Source: Massilia agri
GTDB taxonomy: Bacteria; Pseudomonadota; Gammaproteobacteria; Burkholderiales; Burkholderiaceae_D
Direction of reading: 5' to 3'
Assembly (NCBI RefSeq): GCF_024753255.1
Contig: NZ_JANUHA010000001.1
Span: 1-64,000, forward strand
Length of the DNA: 64,000 nucleotides
Positions 17,939 to 26,208 of the stretch are shown piece by piece. The position numbers and the translations under genes were made by a program. The notes beneath the pieces are model-generated. The model did not search any database, was not told where the DNA came from, and worked only from the letters and a program-made list of their open reading frames with translations. The first letter of the stretch is position 1, and every line of letters starts with the position of its first letter.

Positions 17939-20794
17939 TTACTTCGTCAGGATGAAACCCTTGAGTTTCGAGAACGCGGTTTCCAGCAGTTCCTTCTGCT
18001 GCGCCACGTGCTTGTCGGCGTAACCGACCGCAGGCGACGAGGAAGCGGCGCGGCCGGCGTACGCCAGGCGCTGGCCATCTTCCATGCTTTCGAAGATGTT
18101 GTGCTGGATCTGGAACCACGGACCCTGGTTCTGCGGCTCGTCCTGCACCCACACCACTTCGGTCGCGTTCGGGAACTTCTTCAGTTCCGCGGCGAACGAC
18201 TTGTGCGGGAACGGATACATCTGTTCGATACGAACGATGGCCACGTCGTTGGCATTGCGCGCCTTGCGGGTGTTGACCAGGTCGTAGTAGACCTTGCCCG
18301 AGCAGACCTGCACGCGCTTGACCTTCGATGCCTCGATCTTCTCGTCGACTTCGCCGATGACGGTCTGGAAGCCGCCCTTGGCCAGGTCGGTCAGCGGCGA
18401 GCCGGCGTCCTTGTTACGCAGCAGCGACTTCGGCGTGAAGATGACCAAAGGCTTGCGGAACTGGCGCACCATCTGGCGGCGCAGCAGGTGGAAGATCTGG
18501 GCGGCCGTGGTCGGCTGCACCACTTGCATATTGTTGTCGGCGCACAGCTGCAGGAAGCGCTCGATACGTGCCGACGAGTGCTCCGGACCCTGGCCTTCGT
18601 AGCCGTGCGGCAGCATCATGGTCAGGCCCGAGGCGCGACCCCACTTCACTTCGCCCGAGGCGATGAACTGGTCGATGACGACCTGGGCGCCGTTGACGAA
18701 GTCGCCGAACTGGGCTTCCCAGATGGTGAGGGTATTCGGTTCGGCGGTCGAGTAGCCGTACTCGAAGCCGAGCACCGCTTCTTCCGACAGCACCGAGTCG
18801 ATCACGGTGAAGTTGGCCTGGTTGTCTGAGACGTTGGCCAGCGGCAGGTAGATGCCCTGGTCCCAGCGCTCGCGGTTCTGGTCGTGCAGCACGGCGTGGC
18901 GGTGCACGAAGGTGCCGCGGCCGGCGTCCTGGCCCGACAGGCGGACCGCGTAGCCCGAGGACAGCAGCGAGGCGAACGCCAGGTGCTCGCCCATGCCCCA
19001 GTCGAGATTCATCTCGCCGCGGCCCATGGCGGCGCGGTCGTTCAGGACCTTCTCGACCAGCGAGTGCGGCTTGAAGTTTTCCGGGACCTTGGTGATGCGT
19101 TCGGCCAGGCGCTTCAGTTCGGTGATCGGCACGGCGGTGTCGGCCGCGTCGGTCCACTTCTTGTTCAGGAACGGCGCCCAGTCGACGGCGTACTTGTTCT
19201 TGAAGTTGGTCAGGACCGGATCCACGGTGTGCTTGCCGGCGTCCATCGCGGCGCGGAATTCGGCGACCAGCTGGTCACCGGTTTCCGGCGGCACGGTGCC
19301 CTGCGCAGCCAGCTTTTCCGCGTACAGCTTGCGGGTGCCCGGGTGCTTGGCGATCTTCTTGTACATCAGCGGCTGGGTCAGCGCCGGGGTGTCCTGCTCG
19401 TTGTGGCCGAGTTTACGGTAGCAGACGATGTCCACGACCACGTCCTTGCCGAACTCGGTGCGGTAGTCCATCGCGATCTGCGAGGCCAGCACGACCGCTT
19501 CCGGATCGTCGGCGTTCACGTGCAGCACCGGTGCTTCGATCATCTTGACGACGTCCGAGCAGTAGATGGTCGAACGGGCGTCGCGCGGGTCCGAGGTGGT
19601 GAAGCCGATCTGGTTGTTGATGACGATGTGGACGGTGCCGCCGGTGCCGTAGCCGCGGGTCTGGGCCAGGTTCAGGGTTTCCATGACCACGCCCTGGCCG
19701 GCGAACGCTGCGTCGCCGTGCACCAGGATCGGCAGCACTTCCTTGCCCTTGCGGTCGCCGCGGCGTTCCATGCGCGCCTTGACCGAACCTTCGACGACCG
19801 GGTTGACGATCTCGAGGTGGGACGGGTTGAAGGCCAGCGACAGGTGGACCGGGCCGCCCGGGGTCGAGATGTCGCTCGAGAAGCCCTGGTGGTATTTGAC
19901 GTCGCCCGCCGGCAGGTCGTCGGCGTGCTTGCCTTCGAATTCTTCGAACAGGTCGGCCGGGCTCTTGCCCAGGGTATTGACCAGCACGTTCAGGCGGCCG
20001 CGGTGGGCCATGCCGATGACGATTTCCTGTACGCCTTTTTCACCGGCGCGCTGGATGACTTCGTCGATCGAGGCGATGAAGGACTCGCCGCCTTCCAGCG
20101 AGAAACGCTTGGCGCCGACGTACTTGGTGTGGAGGTAGCGCTCCAGGCCTTCGGCCGCGGTGAGTCGCTCGAGGATGTGCTTTTTCTTTTCGCCCGAGAA
20201 GGTCGGGGTCGAACGGATCGACTCCAGGCGTTCCTGCAGCCAGCGCTTTTCGGTCGGGTCGCTGATGTACATGAACTCGGCGCCGATCGAACGGCAGTAC
20301 GTGTCGCGCAGCCAGTTCAGGATGTCGCGCAGGGGCGCGGTTTCCTTGCCGAAGTAGGTATTGCTGATGTTGAAGACGGTGTCCAGGTCCGCTTCGGTGA
20401 AGCCGTAGAAGGCCGGGTCGAGTTCCGGCAGGGGCGGACGTTCCTGGCGCTGCAGCGGGTCCAGGTTGGCCCAGCGCGAACCGAGGTAGCGGTAGGCGGC
20501 GATCAGCTGGGTGACGGCGACGCGCTTGCGGCCGAGTTCGGCGTCAGGGTTCGCGGTGACGGTACGGATCGGGCCCTGCTTGGCGCGTTCCGCAAACGAG
20601 GCGATGACGGACGAGTGGACCACGTCCGGGCGGGCGCTGCCATCGACCGCAGGCACGTGCTGCATCTGGTCGAAATAGGCGCGCCAGTTGTCCGGGACCG
20701 ATCCCGGATTGTTCAGATAGGCCTCGTACAACTCTTCCACGTACGGCGCATTACCGCCGAACAGGTAGGAGTTGGCTGTTTGTTGCTGCATCAT
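17939..20794 (-). CDS. sucA: 2-oxoglutarate dehydrogenase E1 component
   Basis: This 951-residue thiamine-diphosphate enzyme decarboxylates 2-oxoglutarate. It has the N-terminal E2-binding segment (NSYLFGGNAPYVEELYEAYL), GMAHRGRLNVLVNTLGK, the ThDP motif (GDAAFAGQGVVMETLNL with INNQIGFTTSDP) and the C-terminal transketolase-like domain (LPHGYEGQGPEHSSARIERF). All match OdhA/SucA along the full length. It is the first gene of sucA-sucB-pspC-lpdA-zapE. The start MMQQQTANSY has a Shine-Dalgarno-like AAGGTGAG upstream; either Met is possible. Confidence 0.97.
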   Translation of the reverse strand: MMQQQTANSYLFGGNAPYVEELYEAYLNNPGSVPDNWRAYFDQMQHVPAVDGSARPDVVHSSVIASFAERAKQGPIRTVTANPDAELGRKRVAVTQLIAAYRYLGSRWANLDPLQRQERPPLPELDPAFYGFTEADLDTVFNISNTYFGKETAPLRDILNWLRDTYCRSIGAEFMYISDPTEKRWLQERLESIRSTPTFSGEKKKHILERLTAAEGLERYLHTKYVGAKRFSLEGGESFIASIDEVIQRAGEKGVQEIVIGMAHRGRLNVLVNTLGKSPADLFEEFEGKHADDLPAGDVKYHQGFSSDISTPGGPVHLSLAFNPSHLEIVNPVVEGSVKARMERRGDRKGKEVLPILVHGDAAFAGQGVVMETLNLAQTRGYGTGGTVHIVINNQIGFTTSDPRDARSTIYCSDVVKMIEAPVLHVNADDPEAVVLASQIAMDYRTEFGKDVVVDIVCYRKLGHNEQDTPALTQPLMYKKIAKHPGTRKLYAEKLAAQGTVPPETGDQLVAEFRAAMDAGKHTVDPVLTNFKNKYAVDWAPFLNKKWTDAADTAVPITELKRLAERITKVPENFKPHSLVEKVLNDRAAMGRGEMNLDWGMGEHLAFASLLSSGYAVRLSGQDAGRGTFVHRHAVLHDQNRERWDQGIYLPLANVSDNQANFTVIDSVLSEEAVLGFEYGYSTAEPNTLTIWEAQFGDFVNGAQVVIDQFIASGEVKWGRASGLTMMLPHGYEGQGPEHSSARIERFLQLCADNNMQVVQPTTAAQIFHLLRRQMVRQFRKPLVIFTPKSLLRNKDAGSPLTDLAKGGFQTVIGEVDEKIEASKVKRVQVCSGKVYYDLVNTRKARNANDVAIVRIEQMYPFPHKSFAAELKKFPNATEVVWVQDEPQNQGPWFQIQHNIFESMEDGQRLAYAGRAASSSPAVGYADKHVAQQKELLETAFSKLKGFILTK

Positions 20795-21047
20795 TCTTGC
20801 TCACCTTTCTTCGCGCTTCGCGAGTGTGGGGCGGGTTAGTCTAACCTTCCGCGACACGGCCTGACCGGTTAGCGGATCGCACTTACTACATCAAGTTGTG
20901 GGGGAAGGACGAATTCCGGGGACGGCTGCGCGCCATCCTGCCTAATTAGCGCTGGGTATTGTAACGCAAGCGTGATGTCAAGGCGGACCCTGCATCCACA
21001 AATTATTTATTTCAGTATGTAAAGCGACATTGTACGGTTGACCACGT

Positions 21048-21068
21048 AAATGATAATCGTTATCATTT
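21048..21068. promoter_or_regulatory. Fur box upstream of the PepSY-flavin operon
   Basis: The arms AAATGATAA and TTATCATTT form a perfect 9-bp inverted repeat around TCG. The core agrees with the GATAATGATAATCATTATC consensus at nearly all positions. It ends 4 bp before the ATG at 21073, so Fur with Fe2+ would cover the promoter and start region. Iron repression of the downstream genes is inferred. Confidence 0.9.
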
Positions 21069-21072
21069 GAAG

Positions 21073-21744
21073 ATGAACTCAACCGGTCCTACCACTTCCA
21101 CCTCGGCAAACACCGCCGCCGCCCTGCCCGGCGTGCGTCGCGCCCTGTATTTGAAGCAGTTGCATCAATGGCATTGGATCAGCTCGGCGATCTGCCTGAT
21201 GGCCATGTTGCTGTTCAGTTTCACCGGCTTCACGCTGAACCACGCGGCCCAGATCGAGGCCAAGCCGGAAGTCACCCGCCTGAAGGCCACCCTGCCCGCG
21301 CCGCTGCGCGCCCAGCTGGAGGAATACGCCCTCGAGCACGTGGACGCCGAGGTGCCGCTCCCGAGCGAGATCGCGGACTGGGCCAACGCCAGCTTCCCGG
21401 TCGACGTGCGCGGCAAACGCGCCGAGTGGAGCGAGGAAGACGCCTATATCGCCCTGCCCCGCCCCGGCGGCGATGCCTGGCTGCGCATCGCCGTGGACGG
21501 CGGCGCCGAATACGAGCGGACCGACCGCGGCTGGATCTCCTGGCTCAACGACATGCACAAGGGCCGCAACACGGGCGAAGTATGGAGCTGGTTCATCGAC
21601 ATCTTCGCGATCGCCTGCGTGATCTTCTGCGTCACCGGCTTCCTGATCCTGAAATACCACGCTGCGAACCGCCCCTCGACCTGGCCGGTGATCGGCTTCG
21701 GCATCGTGCTGCCGGCCGTGATCGCCCTGCTCTTTGTGCACTGA
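21073..21744 (+). CDS. PepSY-associated transmembrane protein (putative inner-membrane flavin or heme electron carrier)
   Basis: The 223-residue protein has the fold of PepSY-associated TM-helix proteins. A first membrane helix follows LKQLHQWHWISSA, then come the conserved NHAAQ, a periplasmic segment, MHKGRNTGEVWSWFIDIFAI leading into a second helix (IACVIFCVTGFLIL), and a third C-terminal helix. Several histidines (HQWHW, NHAA, MHKG, KYHAA) lie at the helix ends, where heme or metal ligation is plausible. It is first in a Fur-box operon with DUF2271, DUF4198, ApbE and a flavoreductase. A TTG two codons upstream is an alternative start. Confidence 0.85.
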   Translation: MNSTGPTTSTSANTAAALPGVRRALYLKQLHQWHWISSAICLMAMLLFSFTGFTLNHAAQIEAKPEVTRLKATLPAPLRAQLEEYALEHVDAEVPLPSEIADWANASFPVDVRGKRAEWSEEDAYIALPRPGGDAWLRIAVDGGAEYERTDRGWISWLNDMHKGRNTGEVWSWFIDIFAIACVIFCVTGFLILKYHAANRPSTWPVIGFGIVLPAVIALLFVH

Positions 21745-21790
21745 TTTAGAAGTTAAGCAAATAGTCCACCTTTATATATAAGGCAATCCG

Positions 21791-22303
21791 ATGAAACTGT
21801 CCCACTCGCTCGCTCTCACGCTGCCGCTGGCGTCCAGCTGGGCCACGGCCGCCGACCTGTCCGTCAAGTTCGAACTGCCGCGGCTAAATGTCGCCGAATA
21901 CCACAAGCCCTATGTCGCGATCTGGATCGAGAAAGCCGACCAGGCCGTGGCCGCGAACCTGGCCGTGCTCTACGACGTCAAGATGAAGAACAAGGAAGGC
22001 GAGAAGTGGCTGAAGGACCTGCGCTCCTGGTGGCGCAAGGCGGGCCGCGACGCCACCATGCCGATCGACGGCGTCAGCGGCGCCACCCGCGCGCCGGGCA
22101 CCCACACCATGAAGTTCGACGGCGCCCGCCATGGCATCGACAAGCTGCCGGCCGGCGACTACACCCTGGTGGTCGAGGCCTCGCGGGAATCGGGTGGACG
22201 CGAAGTGGTCAAGCTGCCCTTCAGCTGGACCGGCAAGGGCAAGGTCGACGTCAATGCGGCGGGCAAGGACGAACTGGGCGCCATCGCGCTCCAGATCCAG
22301 TAA
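21791..22303 (+). CDS. DUF2271 periplasmic protein, probable ApbE flavinylation target
   Basis: This is a 170-residue secreted protein with a Sec signal peptide (about 1-20, cut near ATA-AD) and a beta-rich DUF2271 domain (VKFELPRLNVAEYHKPYVAI). Residues 93-99 read DGVSGAT, the D-x2-(S/T)GA(S/T) pattern that ApbE uses to attach FMN to a threonine, as in NqrC. ApbE is encoded two genes downstream. The protein is therefore likely a covalent FMN carrier in the periplasm, taking electrons through the PepSY partner. The family name and motif are clear; flavinylation is inferred. Confidence 0.85.
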   Translation: MKLSHSLALTLPLASSWATAADLSVKFELPRLNVAEYHKPYVAIWIEKADQAVAANLAVLYDVKMKNKEGEKWLKDLRSWWRKAGRDATMPIDGVSGATRAPGTHTMKFDGARHGIDKLPAGDYTLVVEASRESGGREVVKLPFSWTGKGKVDVNAAGKDELGAIALQIQ

Positions 22304-22345
22304 GCGAATACATATAAACGACAACAGGAACAACAGGAGAACCTC

Positions 22346-23170
22346 ATGCAACTGCACCGCCTCACCAAGACCATCGCCCTCGGCCTGATCGCCGGCCTGT
22401 CCATGAGCGCCCAGGCCCACAACGCCTGGCTGCTGCCGAACGCCACCATGATCGATTCGAAGAAAGAGGCATGGGTCTCGCTCGACGCCGGCATCTCGAA
22501 CCAGTTGTTCGAGTTCAACCACGCCCCGCTGCGCCTGGACAACCTGATGATCACCGACCCCGACGGCAACACCACGAAGGCCGAGGGCGCGGTGCTGGGC
22601 AAGTTCCGCAGCACCCTCGACCTGCGCCTGCCGAAGGACGGCACCTATCGCCTGGCGATCGTCAACAACAATGTGATGGGCAGCTACAAGCTGAACGGCG
22701 AGACCAAGCGCTTCCGCGGCGCCCAGGGCAGCCCGCAAGTGCAGATCCCGGCCGGCGCCACCGAGGTGCAGACCACGCAGGTGCAGACCCGCCTGGAAAC
22801 CTTCGTTTCGGCCAACAAGATGAACGAGACCGCGCTCAAGCCGAGCGGCGCCGGCCTGGAGATGGTCCCGGTCACCCACCCGACCGACCTGCGCGTCGGC
22901 GAGCCGATCAAGGTCCGCTTCCAGCTCGACGGCAAGCCGGCCGCCAACCTGGCCTTCAGCGTGACGCCGGGCACCGCCAAGTACCGCGGTTCCTCGGGCG
23001 AGCAGCGTCTCACCACCGACGCCAAGGGCGAAGCGACCTTCACCGTGCCGGCGGCGAATATGTACTGGATGAACGCCTCCTTCCCGGGTGGCGAGCGCGG
23101 CGGCCAGCAACAGCAGGCGCCGGCCAAGCGCTACACCTACGCGGCGACCTTCGAAGTCCTGCCGCAATAA
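22346..23170 (+). CDS. DUF4198 periplasmic protein
   Basis: The 274-residue protein has a signal peptide (cut after SMSAQA) followed by HNAWLLPNAT, the DUF4198 start. The N-terminal histidine of the mature protein (His-Asn) is typical of the family and recalls copper- or metal-binding N-termini. Then come two beta-sandwich regions, including KVRFQLDGKPAANLAFSVTP and a carboxypeptidase-regulatory-like stretch (TTDAKGEATFTVPAANMYWM). Such proteins sit beside metal-uptake and TonB genes. An AACAGGAG Shine-Dalgarno precedes the ATG. The molecular role is unknown. Confidence 0.85.
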   Translation: MQLHRLTKTIALGLIAGLSMSAQAHNAWLLPNATMIDSKKEAWVSLDAGISNQLFEFNHAPLRLDNLMITDPDGNTTKAEGAVLGKFRSTLDLRLPKDGTYRLAIVNNNVMGSYKLNGETKRFRGAQGSPQVQIPAGATEVQTTQVQTRLETFVSANKMNETALKPSGAGLEMVPVTHPTDLRVGEPIKVRFQLDGKPAANLAFSVTPGTAKYRGSSGEQRLTTDAKGEATFTVPAANMYWMNASFPGGERGGQQQQAPAKRYTYAATFEVLPQ

Positions 23171-23186
23171 GCGCAGTTGCCAACGC

Positions 23187-24194
23187 ATGCGCGACATCCT
23201 GGTACCCCTCGCGATCGACCTGGCGATGCCGCCGCTGGGCAGCCGCCTGACGAAGGCGGAGGGCCGCAGCATGGGCACGAGCTGGTCGGCCCAGATGGTG
23301 GTGCCGCCTGACGTGGACGTGGACCTGGCCGCCCTGCTCCAGCGCGAGCTGGACGGCGTGGTGGAGCAGATGAGCCACTGGGACCAGGACTCGCTGCTGG
23401 CGCGCTACAACCGCGCGCCCGCCGGCAGCTGGCATGCGCTGCCGCCGGAATTCTTCGAGGTGATCGACTTCGCGCTGCGGGTGCATGAAGATAGCGCGGG
23501 CGCCTACGACCCGGCCGCGGGGCTGCTGGTGAACCTGTGGGGCTTCGGTCCCACGGGCCGCTACAGCCAGGCCGGATTCGCGGCGCCCGGCCCGGATGCC
23601 GTCGCCGCCGCGCTGGCGCAGCGGAACCATGCGACGCCGCAGCTCGACCGCGAGGGCCGCCGCCTGCTGCAGCCGGGCGGCGCCGTGCTCGACCTGTCCT
23701 CGATCGCCAAGGGCTATGGCGTGGACCGCCTCGGCCTCTGCCTGGAGCGCCTCGGGGTGCGCCACTACCTGGTCGAGGTCGGCGGCGAGCTGCGCGGCGC
23801 GGGCGTCAAGCCGGGCGGCGAGCCCTGGTGGGTCGAGATCGAAGGCGTGCCGGACGCGGGCTACAACCCCACCCAGGCCATCGTCGCCCTGCACGGGCTG
23901 GCGGTCGCCACCTCGGGCGACTACCGCAGCTATTTTCACCACGGCCCGCGCCGCATCTCGCACACGCTGGACCCGCGCAGCGGCCACCCCATCGCCAACC
24001 ACGTGGCCTCGACCACCGTGGTGGCCTCCACCTGCATGGCGGCCGACGCCCTGTCCACCGCGCTCACCGTGATGGGCGTCGATGAAGGCCTGGCCTTTGC
24101 CGATGCGCGCGGCATCGCCGCCCGCTACCTGGTCCGCCGCGACGGCGCCCTGCGGGAATCCACCTCCGCCGCCTGGCGCGAACTGCTGCAATGA
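23187..24194 (+). CDS. apbE: FAD:protein FMN transferase (ApbE family)
   Basis: This 335-residue enzyme splits FAD and attaches FMN to a Ser/Thr of partner proteins. Recognisable ApbE motifs are RSMGTSWSAQM, the SHWDQDSLLARYNRAP helix, GAYDPAAGLLVNLWGFGP, LDLSSIAKGYGVDRLG and ATSGDYRSYFHHGPRRISHT, with the Mg-site region STTVVASTCMAADALSTALT. ATG 23187 gives a protein with no obvious signal peptide or lipobox, unlike most ApbE proteins, so it may act in the cytosol before export of the target. It overlaps the next gene by 4 bp. The DUF2271 neighbour carries the likely target motif. Confidence 0.92.
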   Translation: MRDILVPLAIDLAMPPLGSRLTKAEGRSMGTSWSAQMVVPPDVDVDLAALLQRELDGVVEQMSHWDQDSLLARYNRAPAGSWHALPPEFFEVIDFALRVHEDSAGAYDPAAGLLVNLWGFGPTGRYSQAGFAAPGPDAVAAALAQRNHATPQLDREGRRLLQPGGAVLDLSSIAKGYGVDRLGLCLERLGVRHYLVEVGGELRGAGVKPGGEPWWVEIEGVPDAGYNPTQAIVALHGLAVATSGDYRSYFHHGPRRISHTLDPRSGHPIANHVASTTVVASTCMAADALSTALTVMGVDEGLAFADARGIAARYLVRRDGALRESTSAAWRELLQ

Positions 24195-25537
24195 TCCTCA
24201 CCATCGATCCCGTACGCCTGGGCGGCGCGATTGCCCTGCTTGGCAGCTACCTGGCCATGTGCGCCGCCATCTGGCGCGCCCGCCCGAAGGCGCGCCGCGC
24301 GGCGCCCTCCGGCAGCGCCGACTGGCTGGTCGTCCACGCAACCCAGACCGGCAGCGCCGAATACCTGGCCGGGCGCACCGCCGCGACCATGGCCACGGGC
24401 GGCCTGTCGGCGCGCGCGGTCTGCATGTCCGAACTCGACGCCGGCGCCCTGCACGGCGCCACGCGCGTGCTCTTCATCGTGAGCACCTATGGCGAAGGCG
24501 ACGCGCCGGACAGCGCCGCGCGCTTCGCGGCCCAGACCATGGGCACGGCGCCGGACCTGTCCCGGCTGCACTACGCGGTGCTGGCGCTGGGCGACACCAC
24601 CTATGCGAACTATTGCGGCTTCGGCCGTGCGCTCGACGGCTGGCTGGCCGCGCACGGCGCCACGCCCCTGTTCGGACGGATCGAGGTCGACCGCGGCAAT
24701 GCCGAGGCGCTGGCCGAATGGCAGCACCACGTCGGCCGCCTGGCCGGCACCAGCGACGCGCCGGACTGGGAAGCGCCGGGTTATGGCGACTGGCGCATTG
24801 CCAGCCGCATGCTGATGAACCCCGGCAGCGCCGGCGCCCCGCTCTACCGCATCGGCCTGGTGCCGTTCGAGGGCGCCCTGCCCGACTGGGAAGCCGGCGA
24901 CCTGGCCCAGGTCAGCGCGCCGCTCGACCCGGACCATCCGCGCGAGTATTCGATCGCCTCGCTGCGGGGCGAAGGCGAGCTGGCCCTGATGGTGCGCCTG
25001 CAGCGGCGCGAAGACGGCACCCTGGGCGCCGCCTCGGGCTGGCTCTGTGTGCATGCCCTGGAAACGGACGTGGTCAAGCTGCGCGTGCGCGCGCACCAGC
25101 GCTTCCGCCTGAACGGCAACGCCGCGCGTCCACTCATCGCGATCGGCAATGGCAGCGGCCTGGCCGGCCTGCGCGCGCTGATCAAGTCGCGCATCGACGC
25201 GGGCGATGGCGACAACTGGCTGCTGTTCGGCGAGCGCAATGCGGCCCACGACTACCTGTGCCGCGAAGAGCTGCAGGGATGGCTGGCCGCCAGCCGCCTG
25301 GCCCGGCTCGACCTGGCCTTCTCGCGCGACCAGTCGACGCCGCGCTATGTGCAGCACCTGGTGCGCGAACATGCGCAACAGCTGCGCAGCTGGGTCGAGG
25401 AAGGTGCGGCCATCTATGTGTGCGGCAGCCTGCAGGGAATGGCAGGCGGCGTGCACGAGGCCCTGGTCGGCGCGCTCGGCGCGGAACGCGTCGAGGCGAT
25501 GGCGGCCCAAGGCCGCTACCGCCGCGACGTCTATTGA
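24191..25537 (+). CDS. Membrane-anchored flavodoxin/NADPH-flavin reductase (sulfite reductase alpha-like)
   Basis: The 448-residue product has one N-terminal membrane helix (GGAIALLGSYLAMCAAIW), a flavodoxin domain (VHATQTGSAEYLAGRTAATM, VSTYGEGDAPDSA), an FAD domain with REYSIASL, and an NADPH domain (IGNGSGLAGLRALIKS, VQHLVREHAQQL, IYVCGSLQGMAGGVHEAL). It would move electrons from NADPH through FAD and FMN to membrane partners. Position as last gene of the Fur-box operon suggests it powers the PepSY/DUF2271 chain. ATG overlaps the apbE stop (ATGA). Direct ferric reduction is inference. Confidence 0.9.
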   Translation: MILTIDPVRLGGAIALLGSYLAMCAAIWRARPKARRAAPSGSADWLVVHATQTGSAEYLAGRTAATMATGGLSARAVCMSELDAGALHGATRVLFIVSTYGEGDAPDSAARFAAQTMGTAPDLSRLHYAVLALGDTTYANYCGFGRALDGWLAAHGATPLFGRIEVDRGNAEALAEWQHHVGRLAGTSDAPDWEAPGYGDWRIASRMLMNPGSAGAPLYRIGLVPFEGALPDWEAGDLAQVSAPLDPDHPREYSIASLRGEGELALMVRLQRREDGTLGAASGWLCVHALETDVVKLRVRAHQRFRLNGNAARPLIAIGNGSGLAGLRALIKSRIDAGDGDNWLLFGERNAAHDYLCREELQGWLAASRLARLDLAFSRDQSTPRYVQHLVREHAQQLRSWVEEGAAIYVCGSLQGMAGGVHEALVGALGAERVEAMAAQGRYRRDVY

Positions 25538-25576
25538 TGCGATGGGACGGCCAGGGAGGCCGTCCCGTGAACGCGT

Positions 25577-25939
25577 TTACTTGTCGTTCTTGTGGCTCTG
25601 CGAGCCGGCGCGGGCATGCTGCTCCGGCGAACCGCCGCGGGTGCCGCCGCCGCTCGCCTGGTTGCCGCCCTGGTTGCCGCCGCCCTGGTTACCGCCGCGG
25701 CCACCGCTCTGCTGGTTGCCGCCGCCACCGCCGCCGTGGCTCATCGAGCCGGCACGGCGTGCTTCTTCCGAGGTGAACTCGTGCGCATTGCCCGAAGCAT
25801 GCGCGGCGCGGCCGCCTTCGGATGCGATTTCACGCTGCTTCTGTGGATCCATCGATGCGAAACCGCGGTTGCTGGTGTCGCTCTGGTTGTTGCCGCCCTG
25901 GTTACCGCCGCGGTTGCCGCCCTGGTTGTTCGATGCCAT
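25577..25939 (-). CDS. KGG-repeat stress-induced protein
   Basis: This is a 120-residue, Gly/Asn/Gln-rich, hydrophilic protein. The middle contains KGG-type general stress motifs: RGFASMDPQKQREIASEGGR and HEFTSEEARRAGSMSHGG, related to YciG/GsiB. The flanks are low-complexity GGN/GGNQ repeats, likely disordered. Proteins like this accumulate under desiccation, heat or stationary phase and may depend on RpoS. A GAGGCAAC Shine-Dalgarno-like sequence precedes the ATG. Confidence 0.85.
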   Translation of the reverse strand: MASNNQGGNRGGNQGGNNQSDTSNRGFASMDPQKQREIASEGGRAAHASGNAHEFTSEEARRAGSMSHGGGGGGNQQSGGRGGNQGGGNQGGNQASGGGTRGGSPEQHARAGSQSHKNDK

Positions 25940-26208
25940 AGTTGCCTCCTGTTCATTCGTTAAAGACCAGCCGGAAGTGGCTGAGACAGGACCATCCTAA
26001 CGACCGCGACCGCTCCGGACCACCCAAATTCGGCAACAGTCTTGTAGGACTGCGCCTTGGGGATTCGGAGGCCTGCGCTGTCAGACACAAATGGGGCTGG
26101 AGAAAATTGTTTGGCATTTTTGGCAAGGCGTGGAATAGTATGAGCGTTCACTCGTCCATGGTAGAACAAATAAACCTACTTTCTGTAGTCCTGCACTGAC
26201 TCGACATT

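Noticed and set aside
16706-20839. Two long plus-strand open frames (about 707 and 651 residues) opposite sucB and sucA
   Set aside because: Typical GC-rich antisense frames. Protein composition is His/Arg/Val-rich with no motifs, while sucA and sucB match their families in full.
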